In this document: positions 38,100 through 50,399 of the stretch, piece after piece | How positions within the stretch are numbered: position 1 is the stretch's first letter | Layout of the letters: every line of letters begins with the position of its first letter | The notes under the pieces: generated by a model | The model's input: the letters and a program-made list of their open reading frames with translations, nothing else | The model's database searches: none | What the model was told of the DNA's origin: nothing | Program-made: the position numbers and the translations under genes | Origin: Acanthacorydalis orientalis | Taxonomy: Eukaryota > Arthropoda > Insecta > Megaloptera > Corydalidae | Direction of reading: 5' to 3' | Length of the DNA: 64,000 nt | Assembly: GCA_034766995.1 (NCBI GenBank) | Contig: CM068314.1 | Location: 33,688,208 to 33,752,207 of the forward strand

Positions 38100-38365
38100 T
38101 TGTTCAAAATAAATGGCATACACCAGTGGTCACTGATTTCATAATAGTCGAGCTGATTACTGATTAGTACATGTCATATTTATTGTGTGGTTTCGTGTAC
38201 ATACATCGGGCCGCGGGTGAGTTGTTTGCATTAACTAAGCTGTGACGTTGATTGAGTAGTATCCGTTGACCTAACAAATGACCAAACGGTAGCCTACTCA
38301 TTCGCTGGCCTTAGATGTAGATATTATTCAATACTGATTCGGTATGCTGCATAATTTTTAATTTT
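38100..38365. promoter_or_regulatory. CpG-bearing island about 1.1 kb upstream of the start-codon exon
   Basis: Contains ACATCGGGCCGCGGGTGAG, the most G+C-rich motif nearby, plus GACGTTGATTGAG, CCGTTGACCTAAC and AACGGTAGCCTACTC. Its position before the exon at 39446 makes it a candidate promoter or 5'-untranslated exon. No TATA box or donor was identified, so this is inference. Confidence 0.35.
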
Positions 38366-38907
38366 GAACCATTTTCACATATAATTATTCGGATAGTTTA
38401 TTTTTAGTCAGCACTGCTTCATACCTATATTATATACTATACTAATACAGTCATTTATATTATTATCGAATGTACGGCATAATTAATCACTATATCAACG
38501 AAGCAATCAACAAAGTTAGTTCGAGAAAATAGTATTTTATTTGTCAAACTGGTCTTTTCAAATAGATTAATTCTCATTTGTACCATTTTATGTTTAAAAA
38601 AACGATTACATCTTTTATTTAACTTTTAATTTTTATTTAAGTCCTCTAAGAATAAATGTTGTCGATTGGACATGCTCTTTTATATTATTTTATCAGTAGT
38701 TAATTTCACTATTCAAAATATCGTAAAGAAAAAAATAATAAATATGTTTAGTTAAAAATCTAATCAATGCACTATTCAGCAAGTATTTAACACATTCAAA
38801 AATGAAATTTACAATCATTCCCAGTTTAAAAACAAATTGTAAAATAAAAATGTAAAATTTGAAGTTATTTTTGTATATTTAGCAAAAAAATAAGAGGTCT
38901 ACAAATT

Positions 38908-39025
38908 CGAGTCTAACATAATATTAATAAAAAATATTTTTTATTTATTCCACAATCTATGAGTTTTTCTGATCAAAAATATCCGATAAATGATTATTGA
39001 TCATCATTCGCTGCGGTATAGAAAA
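38908..39025 (-). repeat. Dispersed hairpin-repeat family copy
   Basis: Minus strand: AATGATGATCAATAATCATT, TATTTTTGATCAGAAAAAC, TAGATTGTGGAATAAATAAA and a tail ATGTTAGACTC. The core matches the copies at 41790 and 56395; the hairpin end is eroded. Confidence 0.55.
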
Positions 39026-39445
39026 AACTAAAAAAATAATTTGTGAAAGTAGTGTCTAGTTTTTAAACTCAGGTTCGGGGAACTGTTTCCGAGTGTGTGT
39101 AAATGAAAGGATCAATATAAATAGTATTGTATGAATTTTATACTTATAATTATCATCTTATGATAATGATTTATTCATCAGAAAATTCAATTTTAAGATA
39201 CAGTAAGAGAATATATTTAGAATTTAGTGAAAAAGGCTTTCTACTTTTAAACTGGAGCAAAGATCAATAAACTACTAATGTTTAACAGCCGACGCTCTAA
39301 AAGAATTCATCTGAACAATGATCAGTTATTTTATATTTCTTTTTATCAAATAAATTGTTAGATATTTTTTAAAAATAATGAATAAGAATCCAGTATATAA
39401 TATAAACAATTGTAGAGATTAATCATGAATTTTTATTTAAATTAG

Positions 39446-39608
39446 GTTATTTCACAATGGATTCCGCAGTTCGTTCACATAGACAACGGGGTGGAATGGC
39501 TGTACTGGGTTCAAATCCAGTAAAAAGGAGAGCAACACCAATTCCTGTTCTACCACCAAGAATACCAACGCCGATGCCAGCTATAAATAACAACAATCAT
39601 CAAACAAG
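39446..39608 (+). CDS. Start-codon exon of an unrecognised protein-coding gene (5' part)
   Basis: An acceptor-like TTTTATTTAAATTAG ends at 39445. The exon then opens with 11 untranslated bases and ATG at 39457, in the good insect start context ACAATGG. Fifty codons plus two bases run open to a GTAACT donor at 39609. The product begins MDSAVRSHRQRGGMAVLGSN, continues PVKRRATPIPVLPPRIP and ends in an Asn stretch (INNNNHQT). It is basic, then proline-rich, then polar, and looks like a disordered N-terminus of a nuclear or adaptor protein. I do not recognise the gene. Codon use is markedly less A+T-biased than the flanks. The exon is phase 2 at its right edge; no downstream exon is visible, so the next intron should exceed 24 kb. 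An internal exon without initiation here is also possible, because the frame stays open to the acceptor. Confidence 0.6.
39504..39521 (+). other. Small stem-loop inside the exon
   Basis: ACTGG-GTTCAAAT-CCAGT forms a 5-bp stem resembling a tRNA T arm, but the loop has eight bases and no other tRNA arms are present. It is coding sequence. Confidence 0.4.
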
Positions 39609-39798
39609 GTAACTTATTTTCTCTCATAATTAGTTATAAATAATATGTATTTTCATATATTCATATTTTATCACATAAATATAATATGATATACCACAAT
39701 AAAAAAATAAAGCAATTGTAAATAATATATTAAGTTAATTATAATTACATACAAAATTTTATCAAAAGTAAACTTTATATTAATTTTATAATTGTATT

Positions 39799-39799
<1 letters not shown>

Positions 39800-39865
<66 letters not shown>
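39800..39865. repeat. (TA)n microsatellite
   Basis: About 66 bp with one phase shift, in the putative intron downstream of the exon. Confidence 0.95.
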
Positions 39866-39869
<4 letters not shown>

Positions 39870-40588
39870 TATCGAATTAAATTCTTCATTGTTCGCAAAA
39901 GCTAAATACTCTGTCATCGTATAATACAAATGTAAAGACGCTTTATTTAATCATGTACTTTCTAATATCAAACTGATATAATATTATGAAAGATAAATTA
40001 AAACAATTCATGTATAATTCATTGAAAGAAATATTTTATTGAAGTTATGTTTAACATAATCTCCTGACAATATTCTGGAAGGGTTGAAACTTTTGTCGAC
40101 CAAGCCCTTTTCGTACATTTCTCGGATAATTAGTCACTATACAAATCCCTTTCTTCATAAGAACCCCTCATTAAACCAACAGAAGTTTTTGTAGGATTGT
40201 TTTGCGATATAGTAACTTAACTTGAATTGTTTCATTTATGTTATAATTTATTGTCGTTTAATTATATTATACAATTTAAATATAAATATTTATAAATGTA
40301 AATGAATAATTCAAAAGTTGTATTTTATTCCAAAAAAACTATAATAATTATATATATATATATATAATTTAAATGATATAATTTTATATTTATACATTAA
40401 AAATTATATAATTTAATAAATACAATACAATTCAGTGTATTATTTAATAAATATTATAAAGTCAATTGTTAAGCGAAAAATAAAGTTGAAAATTATTTAC
40501 AATACAAGAGTATAATTTATTTAACATTCTCACGAAATAAACTTTTATCGATATGATTCAAATATTTTAAATATTTGTTTAATATGAG

Positions 40589-40644
40589 TTGATAGCAAAG
40601 AAGTATTATGTACCATATTTAATTTGATAGCAAAGAAGTATTAT
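40589..40644 (+). repeat. Short direct repeat
   Basis: TTGATAGCAAAGAAGTATTAT occurs at 40589-40609 and 40624-40644 without mismatch, 35 bp apart start to start. Confidence 0.9.
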
Positions 40645-40758
40645 ATAGAAATATTTTAAAAAGTTTTTTTGGTGTCATATTTGTTCAAATAATAAAATAT
40701 TTGTGTGAAAATTCGAAAATATAAAGAGATACTGTAAATAAGTTAATTTATAAACATT

Positions 40759-40764
40759 TATATA

Positions 40765-40804
<40 letters not shown>

Positions 40805-40872
40805 GAGAGAGAGAGAGAAAGAGAGAAAGAGAAAGAGAGAGAAGGGAGAGAAGTGGATAGGTAGATAGATAT
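40759..40872. repeat. Compound (TA)n(GA)n purine tract with GATA-like end
   Basis: A TA run to about 40801, then a polypurine stretch of GA and GAAA units to about 40852, then GGATAGGTAGATAGATATGG. Confidence 0.93.
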
Positions 40873-41318
40873 GGATATAAAATAAAAAAGTAATTCTTGA
40901 CCAATACATTAATATAAAAAAGCTGACTTGTCTGAATTGAGTTTTCTAAAAAAACAATGACTATATTAAGTACCAGTTTGAGTAACCAAGTACAGCAATT
41001 AAATTCATTTCTAATTGAATTTTATTAATTTTATTTAATTATGCAAGATTTTATTTCATGCTTCATTAAATTGTATAATAATTTAATGTGTAGAGAAAAT
41101 AATACTTCTGTGATTTAATTTTATGTATTAATATTATTTTCAATTTACAAAGATTAATATGTTTTTAAGTACACTGAGAATATTATTTGAAATTAAGTTA
41201 ACGTTCAAAGATGTGTCCAATTTCGAATCATTAACGTATGTTGTTTTTCATTAAAAAGCAAGTGTACTGTTTGTTTTGTTGTTGTTGTAAGTTTGACTAG
41301 CTTTGGTCTTCTAACCGT
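40873..41318. other. A+T-rich DNA, no gene recognised
   Basis: Nothing supported apart from A+T-rich sequence. Confidence 0.5.
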
Positions 41319-41367
<49 letters not shown>

Positions 41368-41391
41368 GATATATATATATATATATATATA
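41319..41391. repeat. Compound (TA)n(GA)n(TA)n microsatellite
   Basis: TA to 41342, GA from 41343 to about 41368, then TA again to 41391. Confidence 0.94.
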
Positions 41392-41789
41392 ATTCATTCG
41401 TGAATGTTAGAACCGAAAACACTAAAGCAGAAAGCAGAGAAAAAATGTCAAGCATCGTTTTTATTCCTAAGTATTGCATATGACATTTAGAACTATTTGA
41501 TCGTATCTGGTGAAATGGCGTTTGATGTCCCATAATAAAATGTAATATTGGCAAAAAATCAAAAAAACAAACTCGATTTTTTTTATATAGAATCGATTAC
41601 ATTACAGTCGTCATAACAGTAATCGATATTTTTTTCTATTTCGCATATAATATTTCTTTCTTCTTGATGAATATACCACCATTAATTACACATATAGATT
41701 AATGTAATTTTTGAGTTATTGTATTAGCCCCTGTATATTTCAATATGGTTTAAGTGCTGTGTTTAAATTCAGTGTCATAAACGAATTTT

Positions 41790-41930
41790 ATGTACATATT
41801 TTTCGTACGTTAGCAGTCTGAAGATGATGTGTCTTCATCGAAATCAAAAAATAACTAGAATCAATCAAGAATCAGTTATTAAATATTTTTGATTAGAATT
41901 TGTTTTGCGTGGAAGTGAAAAAGTAATTGT
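41790..41930 (+). repeat. Dispersed hairpin-repeat family copy
   Basis: TGTACATATTTTTCGTACG, CTGAAGATGATGTGTCTTC, ATCGAAATC, then GAATCAGTTATTAAATATTT and TTGATTAGAATTTGTTTTG. GATGA pairs with TCATC as in the 29250 copy. Confidence 0.6.
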
Positions 41931-42054
41931 ATGTTTATTACATATTATAAGCTAATGCGCATTTTTGTGTATAAAAAAAACATGTATAAATTAGAGATCA
42001 AAAGCATTAAGAAGATACTGGTATGGATGTTTTCCAGTCGCAGACTAACTGTCG

Positions 42055-42059
<5 letters not shown>

Positions 42060-42118
<59 letters not shown>
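42060..42118. repeat. (TA)n microsatellite at the truncated end of RTE copy A
   Basis: About 59 bp of TA alternation passing directly into the LINE fragment. Confidence 0.95.
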
Positions 42119-42121
<3 letters not shown>

Positions 42122-42528
42122 CTACCAGTCCTTACCTATGGCAGCGAAATATGGGTGCTTAACGCCAAAACCATTCAGACTCTAAACAACACAGGAGTAT
42201 GGGAAGATGCATGCTAGAAATAACAAGAAAAGATAGGAAAAGAATAGAATGAATACGAAAACAGACAAAAGTCACAGATGTAATAAGAAAAGAAAAGAGA
42301 CTGAAATGGAAATGGACGGGGAATATTGAAAGAAGAGAAGACAACTGATGGATATAAATAGAGAATAAACAAAGACCAAGGAAGAGACTATTGAATAAGT
42401 GGATAAGGAAATTAAATTTTTTATTGAAAATCAGTGCAAAAGAGAGGCATTTAATAGTACAAAACGGAACATCATGGAAGAAACCTTAATCCGTCAATGG
42501 ATTGACAGAGACTGATGATGATGATATA
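42119..42528 (+). mobile_element. RTE-like LINE 3' fragment, copy A (degenerate)
   Basis: Plus-strand remnant beginning LPVLTYGSEIWVLNAKTIQ, then broken by frameshifts and stops. It ends TCAATGGATTGACAGAGACTG followed by ATGATGATGAT and a TA tract. This is the 3' end of the reverse-transcriptase ORF and the simple-repeat tail typical of RTE-clade LINEs. It shares TACTATTAAATGCCTCTC-type sequence (minus sense) with copy C, whereas copy B differs there, so A and C form one subfamily. Inactive. Confidence 0.82.
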
Positions 42529-42550
42529 CATATATATATATATATATATC
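42529..42550. repeat. (TA)n centre between two inverted LINE tails
   Basis: Short TA tract flanked on the left by (GAT)n and on the right by (ATC)n, the 3' tails of two oppositely oriented RTE copies. Confidence 0.9.
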
Positions 42551-43211
42551 ATCATCATCATCATCTTCAGCCCCTGTCAATCCACTGCTGGATAAAGGCC
42601 TCTTCCATGACTTTCCATTTTGTTCGATTCAGTGCCTCTCTTTTCCACAGTTTTCCAATAAAGTTTTTAATATCCTTATCCCATCTGTTCATTGGTCTCT
42701 TTCTCGGTCTTTTCATATTCCTTGGTTCCCAGTCAATAATTTCTCTTGTCCATCGGTTGTCTTCTCTTCTTGCGACATGTCCCGCCCATTTCCATTTCAG
42801 ACTCTTTACTCTTCTTATTATATCTGTGACTCCTGTTTGTTTTCGTATCCATTCTATTCTCTTTCTATCTCTTCTTGTTATTCCCAACATGCATCTTTCC
42901 ATACTTCGTTGTGTTGTTTGGAGTCTTTGAACTATTTTGGCGTTAAGCACCCATGTTTCGCTGCCGTAGGTAAGGACCGGTAGTATACACTGATCGAATA
43001 CTTTTTTCTTTAAACAGAGTGGGATTGTTGATTTAAATATTGAGGCGTTTCGTCCGAAAGAGCTCCATCCCATTTTTATTCTCCTATTTACTTCTTCCGT
43101 GAATGATCCATCTCTGTTGATAAGCTGGCCTAGATAAACATATTTCGTGACTTCTTCTATTTCCGTTCCTTTTATTTCAATTTTCTTCGGACATACAAAC
43201 GCATTGAACAG

Positions 43212-43213
<2 letters not shown>
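42551..43213 (-). mobile_element. RTE-like LINE 3' fragment, copy B (young, 5'-truncated)
   Basis: About 660 bp on the minus strand, starting at the TA array at 43214 and ending in (GAT)n then TA at 42550. The reading frame stays open throughout, unlike copies A and C, which suggests a more recent insertion. The 5' part (endonuclease and most of the reverse transcriptase) is missing, the usual outcome of incomplete target-primed reverse transcription. The stop codon is followed almost at once by the ATG-repeat tail, so the 3'-untranslated region is nearly absent, as in RTE elements. Confidence 0.85.
42567..43211 (-). pseudogene. RTE-like reverse transcriptase C-terminal fragment
   Basis: Order on the minus strand: NAFVCPKKIEIKGTEIEEV, YVYLGQLINRDGSF, NRRIKMGWSSFGRN, ILPVLTYGSETWVLN, KWAGHVARREDNRW, and PRKRPMNRWDKDI, ending QQWIDRG-stop at 42567. 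The Y-V-Y-L-G-Q, L-T-Y-G-x-E-T-W and G-H-V-A-R-x-x-D-x-R-W motifs mark the thumb and C-terminal region of RTE/BovB-type reverse transcriptases. The catalytic YADD lies upstream and is lost, so no activity is possible. The ATG at 43073 is internal, not a true start. Confidence 0.85.

Positions 43214-43267
<54 letters not shown>
43214..43267. repeat. (TA)n microsatellite at the truncated end of RTE copy B
   Basis: About 54 bp of TA alternation. Confidence 0.95.
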
Positions 43268-43269
<2 letters not shown>

Positions 43270-43307
43270 ACTGATGAGATATAGATAGATTAATTGATAA
43301 TGATCAT

Positions 43308-43309
<2 letters not shown>

Positions 43310-43358
<49 letters not shown>

Positions 43359-43365
43359 GTATATA
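43310..43365. repeat. (TA)n microsatellite
   Basis: TA run with two TG steps at its right end. Confidence 0.94.
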
Positions 43366-43917
43366 TTGTATCAAGAATAGAAATAAAAATTTTAATTCCA
43401 GATAGTACTTTCTTTTTAAAATAAATTTAAAAATTAGCAACTGTCTTATTGAAATGAACGCGATATAATTAAAAAGAAATTTTAAAATGCACTACATAAC
43501 ATTACATCTCTACTCCAGCTACTTTTACTTCATTTAAACAAATTAATTAATAAAAACTTCAATCGTATTTGATGTATAAATATAAAAAATTGCACTATGA
43601 TTTTTCTATTTGATATGTAAGTATAAACATAGAACTTTTATTTATGTTCATATTTTCATACAGTTTGTTTCGACTACATGCACGTAATGTTCACAATATG
43701 CATGCATAACTTTAACACGCTGTGTAGCTTACTGAATGTTTAGTCTGGGTTAGTTTTTACATCTCATAGCAGGAAACCAACAAGCAATCCATGCAAAAAT
43801 AATGCATCATTTCTTAAGTAGCTATTTGATGGTAGTAATTTTTCAAGCACTCAAGTAATAAACACTGGGAATATTTTTTTTCTGAACGGGGGAGGAGAAG
43901 TTGTAAGCTTTTATATA

Positions 43918-43955
<38 letters not shown>

Positions 43956-43963
<8 letters not shown>

Positions 43964-46120
43964 TATATCGTATTGTCTTTTTAGTTTTGTCGAAATTTCT
44001 ACAACTATGCTCAAATTATAAAAATGAATAAAAATACTTCTCAAGTACAAAATAATTAATGAATTCTTTTAAAATAATGTAAGCAATGAATGGATATTAC
44101 CGATTTTTAGACTTACAGCTGGATAAAATAAAATAAAAATATATTTATTTTCATCGATATTATTGGATTATTACAAAACAATCGAATAATAAAATTGAAA
44201 TATCTCATATTGCATATTAAATATTTCTTGAGTATAATACGTTTTCAATTAGGTTCGATTTTTCAGCCTCGACTTTTGTGATATACAATGCACCTCATTG
44301 CATTAACCATTGAAGTATATAATTTAAAATAAAAAAAACTCTCGCTATTTAAAGTGTTCAATTAATTTCATTTGGATGGTTTCTTACCCTTCGTTTATAA
44401 TTGAAATTAATACTGTCAACTAAAGAATATGACGGAATACATTCTTCAGTCTCAAAGTAAAAGGAAATTCTTGTGAAAAGGGTAACGATCCTTTGATTTA
44501 CGACGTTATAATTATTTAATCTTTTTTATTATGTGTAAATAAATTAGTATTAAAAACATGAATTTTATACTAATTTTATAATGATTCTTTCTTTTATATT
44601 TTTTTAATTAGACTTTTTTAATGAATAGTTATATAAAAATGTTAGATATTTTTTTTAATAAAATAACATACAAATTTAAATTGGTATAAAAATGTTACAT
44701 TTTCTTAAATTCATTTAAAATACGAATTTTTTACTCCTCTGTTCTTTCTCTCTCTATAAATATATGTATATAATATAAATTTGTGCAAGTATATAAAATT
44801 AAAGAGAAGTATTATCAAGTTTTCATTTGTGTGTGAATTTATGTCATTAAACAAATAATAAATAGATATTTTCTTAAGTTAAATACTACAGTTTTAATAA
44901 ATAATGAAAAGTTAGATTTACAATGGTGTTATAATACTTTTTAGAAATCATGTCAATTAATATCGATTAATTAATTAATTAAGGATTGTTAATGTAGATT
45001 TTTAATGGAAAATTGATTATAACGTGTATTTATGTTTAAAATCTTTATTGGTGATTATTCTGTAAAAGTGTGTGATTAGATAAGTTTAGTAACATGTATA
45101 TAAATAATGGATAAAAATTTAATATTAAATTTCAAAATAAAATATTTTCATTTAAAAACAACATTAATATTATAAGGAATTGTTTTCTTTTTTATAAATG
45201 AAAACTATTTAATTTTGTAGTTACAAAATAAATACTTTTTGAAATTGTGAGACTATTTATTCAGTAGTTTTTCAAGATTATTTGTTTTTAAAAAAATCTT
45301 CATACTTTTTGAAAAATAGTAAAAAAATAGTTCTGAGAATTATACTCATTTTAAAAATAAAAATAAGGTCTAAAAGTACCTTATTAGTATATTTTTGAAT
45401 TTGTATAGTCTGTTAATAATTTTAAAACCTTTTAGATTGTTAAAAAATGAACCAGAGATAAGTAGAAAATACAAAACTTTGAAGCCTTAAAGTGGAAAAA
45501 ATGTATTAAAAAAATATTGAAAACAACATTTGTCTTTATATTCACTGTTATGAGTTGTCACGTTGAAGAATCGTCTTGTACATTTAATCGTATTTGAACT
45601 TTTGTTAAAGTAACATAAATAATATAAAAGCATTAAATCATATTCTTTAATAAAAACTATGACGTAAATGTGGAACGGTTTAACAATCTTAAAATAAAAA
45701 AGTATATGCAAGGGTTATACTGAAAACACATTTCGTCCTAACAAGCATTGATATGACTCATTACAACAGTTTATATGCGTCGTTTCATAAACGACTGCGG
45801 ATGTGTGCACTTCAAAAACTCCGCTCACACGTACGCTCAACATTTTCAAAGAGATTTGCGAAGAAATCTATTTTTAGATGCACATATTCAAACGATGTTC
45901 TGAATAATAACTAGTATTTATTTGTACAGTTCGATATGATGAAAGATTTCAACGCATATTTTTTATGTTTCGTAACTTAAACGAAGCTTAGAAAAAATGA
46001 TTATTTAAATGAATGAAATAATATGAATGAACACAGTGAATAGTTTAATGATATTTGACATTTAGAAAGTATAGGTTTTATTATAATACTCATATTTAAA
46101 GACATTACACACAAACACAT
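43956..46120. other. A+T-rich DNA, no gene recognised
   Basis: A modest complexity block with CACTTCAAAAACTCCGCTC and ACACGTACGCTC lies near 45790-45850. The rest is plain A+T-rich. Nothing codes convincingly. Confidence 0.5.

Positions 46121-46190
<70 letters not shown>
46121..46190. repeat. Compound (CA)n(TA)n microsatellite
   Basis: About eleven CA units pass into 24 TA units. Confidence 0.95.
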
Positions 46191-46192
<2 letters not shown>

Positions 46193-46389
46193 CTGTATGG
46201 GTAAATAATTTGATGGGTTTGTATACAGAACTGTGAAATACTAACAAAATTTCATTAAAAATTAATTTTCATAGAGTACATGGCTCGTTAGTCAAACTAC
46301 AATTGCAGAATGTCAACGTTACATTAACTTTTTCATTTATGTCACTCATATACTCTTATGTCTTCTTAATGTTGAATTGCACTTGTTCG

Positions 46390-46390
<1 letters not shown>

Positions 46391-46437
<47 letters not shown>
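46391..46437. repeat. (TA)n microsatellite
   Basis: About 47 bp of TA, then GTAAGAGAGAGAGA. Confidence 0.95.
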
Positions 46438-46440
<3 letters not shown>

Positions 46441-46699
46441 AAGAGAGAGAGAAAATAATTATTAATATAAAAAATATGTTTATATTCACAAACTTTTTTA
46501 ATAAATAAACTAGATATTATATATCAGTTATGTTTAATATGAATTGGTGATTACAAAAAAATTCTTCTGACGATTATTTTTAAAAATAACTTCTTTGTCT
46601 ATGAATGAATTGTTTATTCAATCAACTAAACAATATCTATTATTTTATAGTAGTGGTAGTAGGCATCTATTTAAAAATTTAATAGGTTTATTATCGAAT

Positions 46700-47180
46700 A
46701 AAGACATATGTATTTAAGGCCTCCTCCGAAGACAAAGTTCTTTCCATGGATACTATTTTATAATAACAAAAGCAATCATGTGATAGGTGTAGATCTGAAC
46801 GTACGGGAAATAAATAAGCAGGTCATAGTTTAATTCAGTTTCTATTGGATTTGCATTTAAGTGTGTGGTTTTACGTTGCCGATTGTAAGACAAATCCTGT
46901 TAATTAGATAAAATTAAAAGCTTTTCCTGGATTACTTGCTTAGTTGGTTCAGTTACTGACAACACACTCGATTTTGGTTCGTTGGTAGATACTTAGTTGA
47001 TGTAATATTATTCACCTATACTTCCACTAAACAGATAGTGGGTTCGAAGGTAAAAATTTTTAATGACTCTCCAGTGAGTACTGCTAAGTAATATCTAATA
47101 CCTTTTTCACGTCTCATTGTCGTATTGGATACATTTTTTATCTCCAGTGAATATCGTCAGATCAAAAGTTTTTATACTCA
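46700..47180. other. Non-coding complexity island
   Basis: Contains AAGGCCTCCTCCGAAGAC, GATCTGAACGTACGGG, AAGCAGGTCATAG (an AGGTCA half-site) and TTACGTTGCCGATTG. No credible frame. Candidate regulatory DNA. Confidence 0.3.
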
Positions 47181-47712
47181 AACTCAATCTATTTAATATT
47201 TTGGGCGAGTAAGTACAGTACCTAAATATCGAAATTTGCAGCGAGTCAAAGTTTTTAATGTCCTGAATTCTGCTGAATTGTCAATATTAAATCTTTTACA
47301 ACTTTCTGAATCGATATTTATGTATCTATCTTCAATAAATCAGGTCAGGTCACGGTTTACCAAAAAAAGTTAAAATTTTCATATTTATTTTTCAATCTAC
47401 CGTCTGACAGTCTTATCAGTTACTGCTCGTATTTATACATTTCATAAAATGGTTTTTGGTCAGATGAAATGAGACAAATATTTGCGATTATTCTTACTAC
47501 TAATTCAATAAAAACGTATTCAAAAGAAATCGATTTTGCATTTAAAAGAAGCTCTTGATAATAATTTTACTAATATATAATACTTATGTATTAAGTAATA
47601 GTTTTTCTCCAATTAGATAATTTCAACTTCATTCATTATAAATTGAATAGGATTTTTACAACTATCCAATAAATATATTTTGTAACAAAAATTAAAAAGT
47701 ATGTAGAAATGG

Positions 47713-47756
<44 letters not shown>

Positions 47757-48225
47757 AAAAAACATTTAAAAAAAGTTGTGAATTGTTATTTAGAAATATT
47801 GAGAAAATGGTAAATATTTTGTATTTATCAACTCAGACACCGAATTTATATACTAAAATATTTTTTACACTTTGTAAATGTTGTTTATTGTTCAAAATGT
47901 AATCATTTTAAAACAAATTAATAAAACTTCAATTCAGAAAATAATTTGAGATATTTATTACTTTTTACATAAAAATAATAAAAATGAAATGTTTAATAAA
48001 ATGAAAATTAAAATTATATTTGTTTTACTTCTTTTAGAAAATAATTTTTTTTGAATAAAAAACATTTTATAACAATAATTTTGTCCTTATTCAAATGAAA
48101 TTTGCAGAGATTATTTTTTTTAGCTACATTTATATATTTAAATAAAACTAGAAATTTAATAAAGTTAATTTACATTTATCTTTTTCAAAGTATTTTAAAA
48201 TTAATATAAGTATAAATATTATATT

Positions 48226-48260
<35 letters not shown>

Positions 48261-48577
48261 CTTCATTTTGTTTAAAAATATCTGTTTTTTTTTCTGTTTG
48301 CAAAAGTAATATCTTTTGATCTTTCGAGAAAATTGAATTTTTATCTCATGTTTATAAATTTTCAACAGGATTAAACTCGCCTGAAGAAAATATATGAACA
48401 GATAATTTTGTTATTTTTACGGTTTCAGGAATAGAATTGTGATTTAAATTTATTGCTTATCGTCTGCCTGATATTCACATCTACACTTCATTAATTGATA
48501 TATTGACTTTTGTGTGGATTTTATTGAAATTTATATTGTCTTCTCGCAACTTAATAAATTTATTCAATTGAATCATG

Positions 48578-48657
<80 letters not shown>

Positions 48658-50399
48658 TGAATTATTTGTCATTGATTTTATTATTAGCCTTATATTTTTT
48701 ACTCGTACAATACAAGAGTAAGGAAAATGAAATACAATCAAACATAAAAAATATTAAATTATCTAAAATATCCTGTTTTAATTCTTATCTAAATTATTTA
48801 TTATTAAGTTAATTTAATTCTATTATAAAAATTGTTAGATGTGTTTAATCTTATAAAAATAAGAACACGCCACATTCAGTTAATATATTTATTCAATTTG
48901 TTTTATTTAATTATAAATACAAGAATATCATTATAAATAAAAAAAGAGAACAATAAACTATAATATATTAATATATTAAGTTGTTACTGGAAAAAAAATA
49001 CAACATTTTTTTAATACGTACATTTTTAAAAGAGAATTTTAATTTAGAATATGATTTAATAGTAAAATGAGTAGTCCAGGTAATTAATAAAAATAGTATG
49101 GAATTTTTAGATGGAAAGGATTCTTTGAAACAAAATACAATCTTATGTATTTTTGTTCTGTCATGGTTTCTTGACTAAGATGGGAAGAAAGAACAAATTT
49201 TAAATCTAAGATTCTGTATTGTATAACAAAATATTTTTGACAGTAAAACACTATTTAATGGCTTTAAATGCGGTTTTCATACTGTATTTTTTCCAATATT
49301 TCGTATTGAATTTTTCACTTTCAAGAAAAATACGAAAAGATATTTTTAATGAATATGTATCTTAAAATTATACTGTAAATATTTTATTTTATTTGAAAAC
49401 ATAGTTACGAATTTAAAAAAATATATATTTGGGTGATTGTAAACTTCATAAAAATCCATTTTCAGAAATTTTATTATCAACAAGTATAAAAATTTATAAA
49501 AAATTGTAGTAAATAAATTTGATTGTATAAAAATACATGTAATGAAAATATAATCGAAGATAATAAAAATAAAATAAAATAAAATTATATCGTACTTGTT
49601 TCCGAATAAAAAAGTTATAAATTAAAAATAGATATAAAAATGTCAAAGTGAAAATAATAGGTATTAAATTTGTTCACAATTTATTTTTTTTCTATTAATG
49701 CCTTATGAAAAATGTTTAAGATGAAGTTATTTTTATGTGGTATCTTTAAATTCTCTACATGCTGGAAGTATAATAGAATGATAAATTTTATGAAAAAATA
49801 ATATTAATTAATACATTAATTAATGTTTGTCGAATATAAATGAATTGATACAGAAATGAATTAATTAAGAATCATTATGAAGCAATTAGTAAACAAAACT
49901 TGTATGGATAGCCTTTAAAAAAAGAAAGTTTAAAGTATTTGTCTATCAATATTTTTGAAATAAAAAGAGACGAAGGTATAAAAAAGCAGTAAAATTAAAA
50001 AGATGCGAATTTATAGAATTCAAGAAATCATTAACAAATTTTAAAAATTGTATTTTTTAATGTTATTTATTTATTTTATTACTTGATACTTATTTCCTTG
50101 GAATAAAATATTAACACAATAAATTTTAGTATATCAGTTAAACGAACTCGACTTTATTTACTTTATAATTGCCAAAAAAAGTGATTATGTACTACGGTTC
50201 GTAATTTAATATCGTAATGAATAAATATGATAAATGTATTTTAAGGAAATGAGATTTTTTTTAAATGCTTAAATGCTGCTTTGAAACATATTTCTAACGA
50301 GTTTCGTATGAAATTATTTGTACCACGATACGATTTTACTAATTAATTTAATTTAATGAAACGAGCTAGCTATTTCCATATCTGTAATAAAATCTAAGC
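47181..50399. other. A+T-rich DNA, no gene recognised
   Basis: Long plain A+T-rich stretch with TA tracts near 47716, 48224 and 48578; nothing else supported. Confidence 0.5.
48578..48654. repeat. (TA)n microsatellite
   Basis: About 77 bp with one TG step near 48591. Confidence 0.95.

Noticed and set aside
39504..39521. tRNA T-arm-like ACTGG-GTTCAAAT-CCAGT
   Set aside because: Eight-base loop, no D or anticodon arms nearby, and it lies inside an open, splice-bounded coding exon.
41820..41845. Hammerhead-ribozyme-like CTGAAGATGATG ... TCATCGAAA
   Set aside because: The core needs CTGATGA and GAAA with a third stem and a cleavage NUH; here the core reads CTGAAGATGA and no third stem is evident in any copy.
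42502..42983. Plus-strand open frames at 42502-42930 and 42777-42983
   Set aside because: They lie antisense to the RTE reverse-transcriptase fragment, whose minus-strand frame carries the recognisable motifs.
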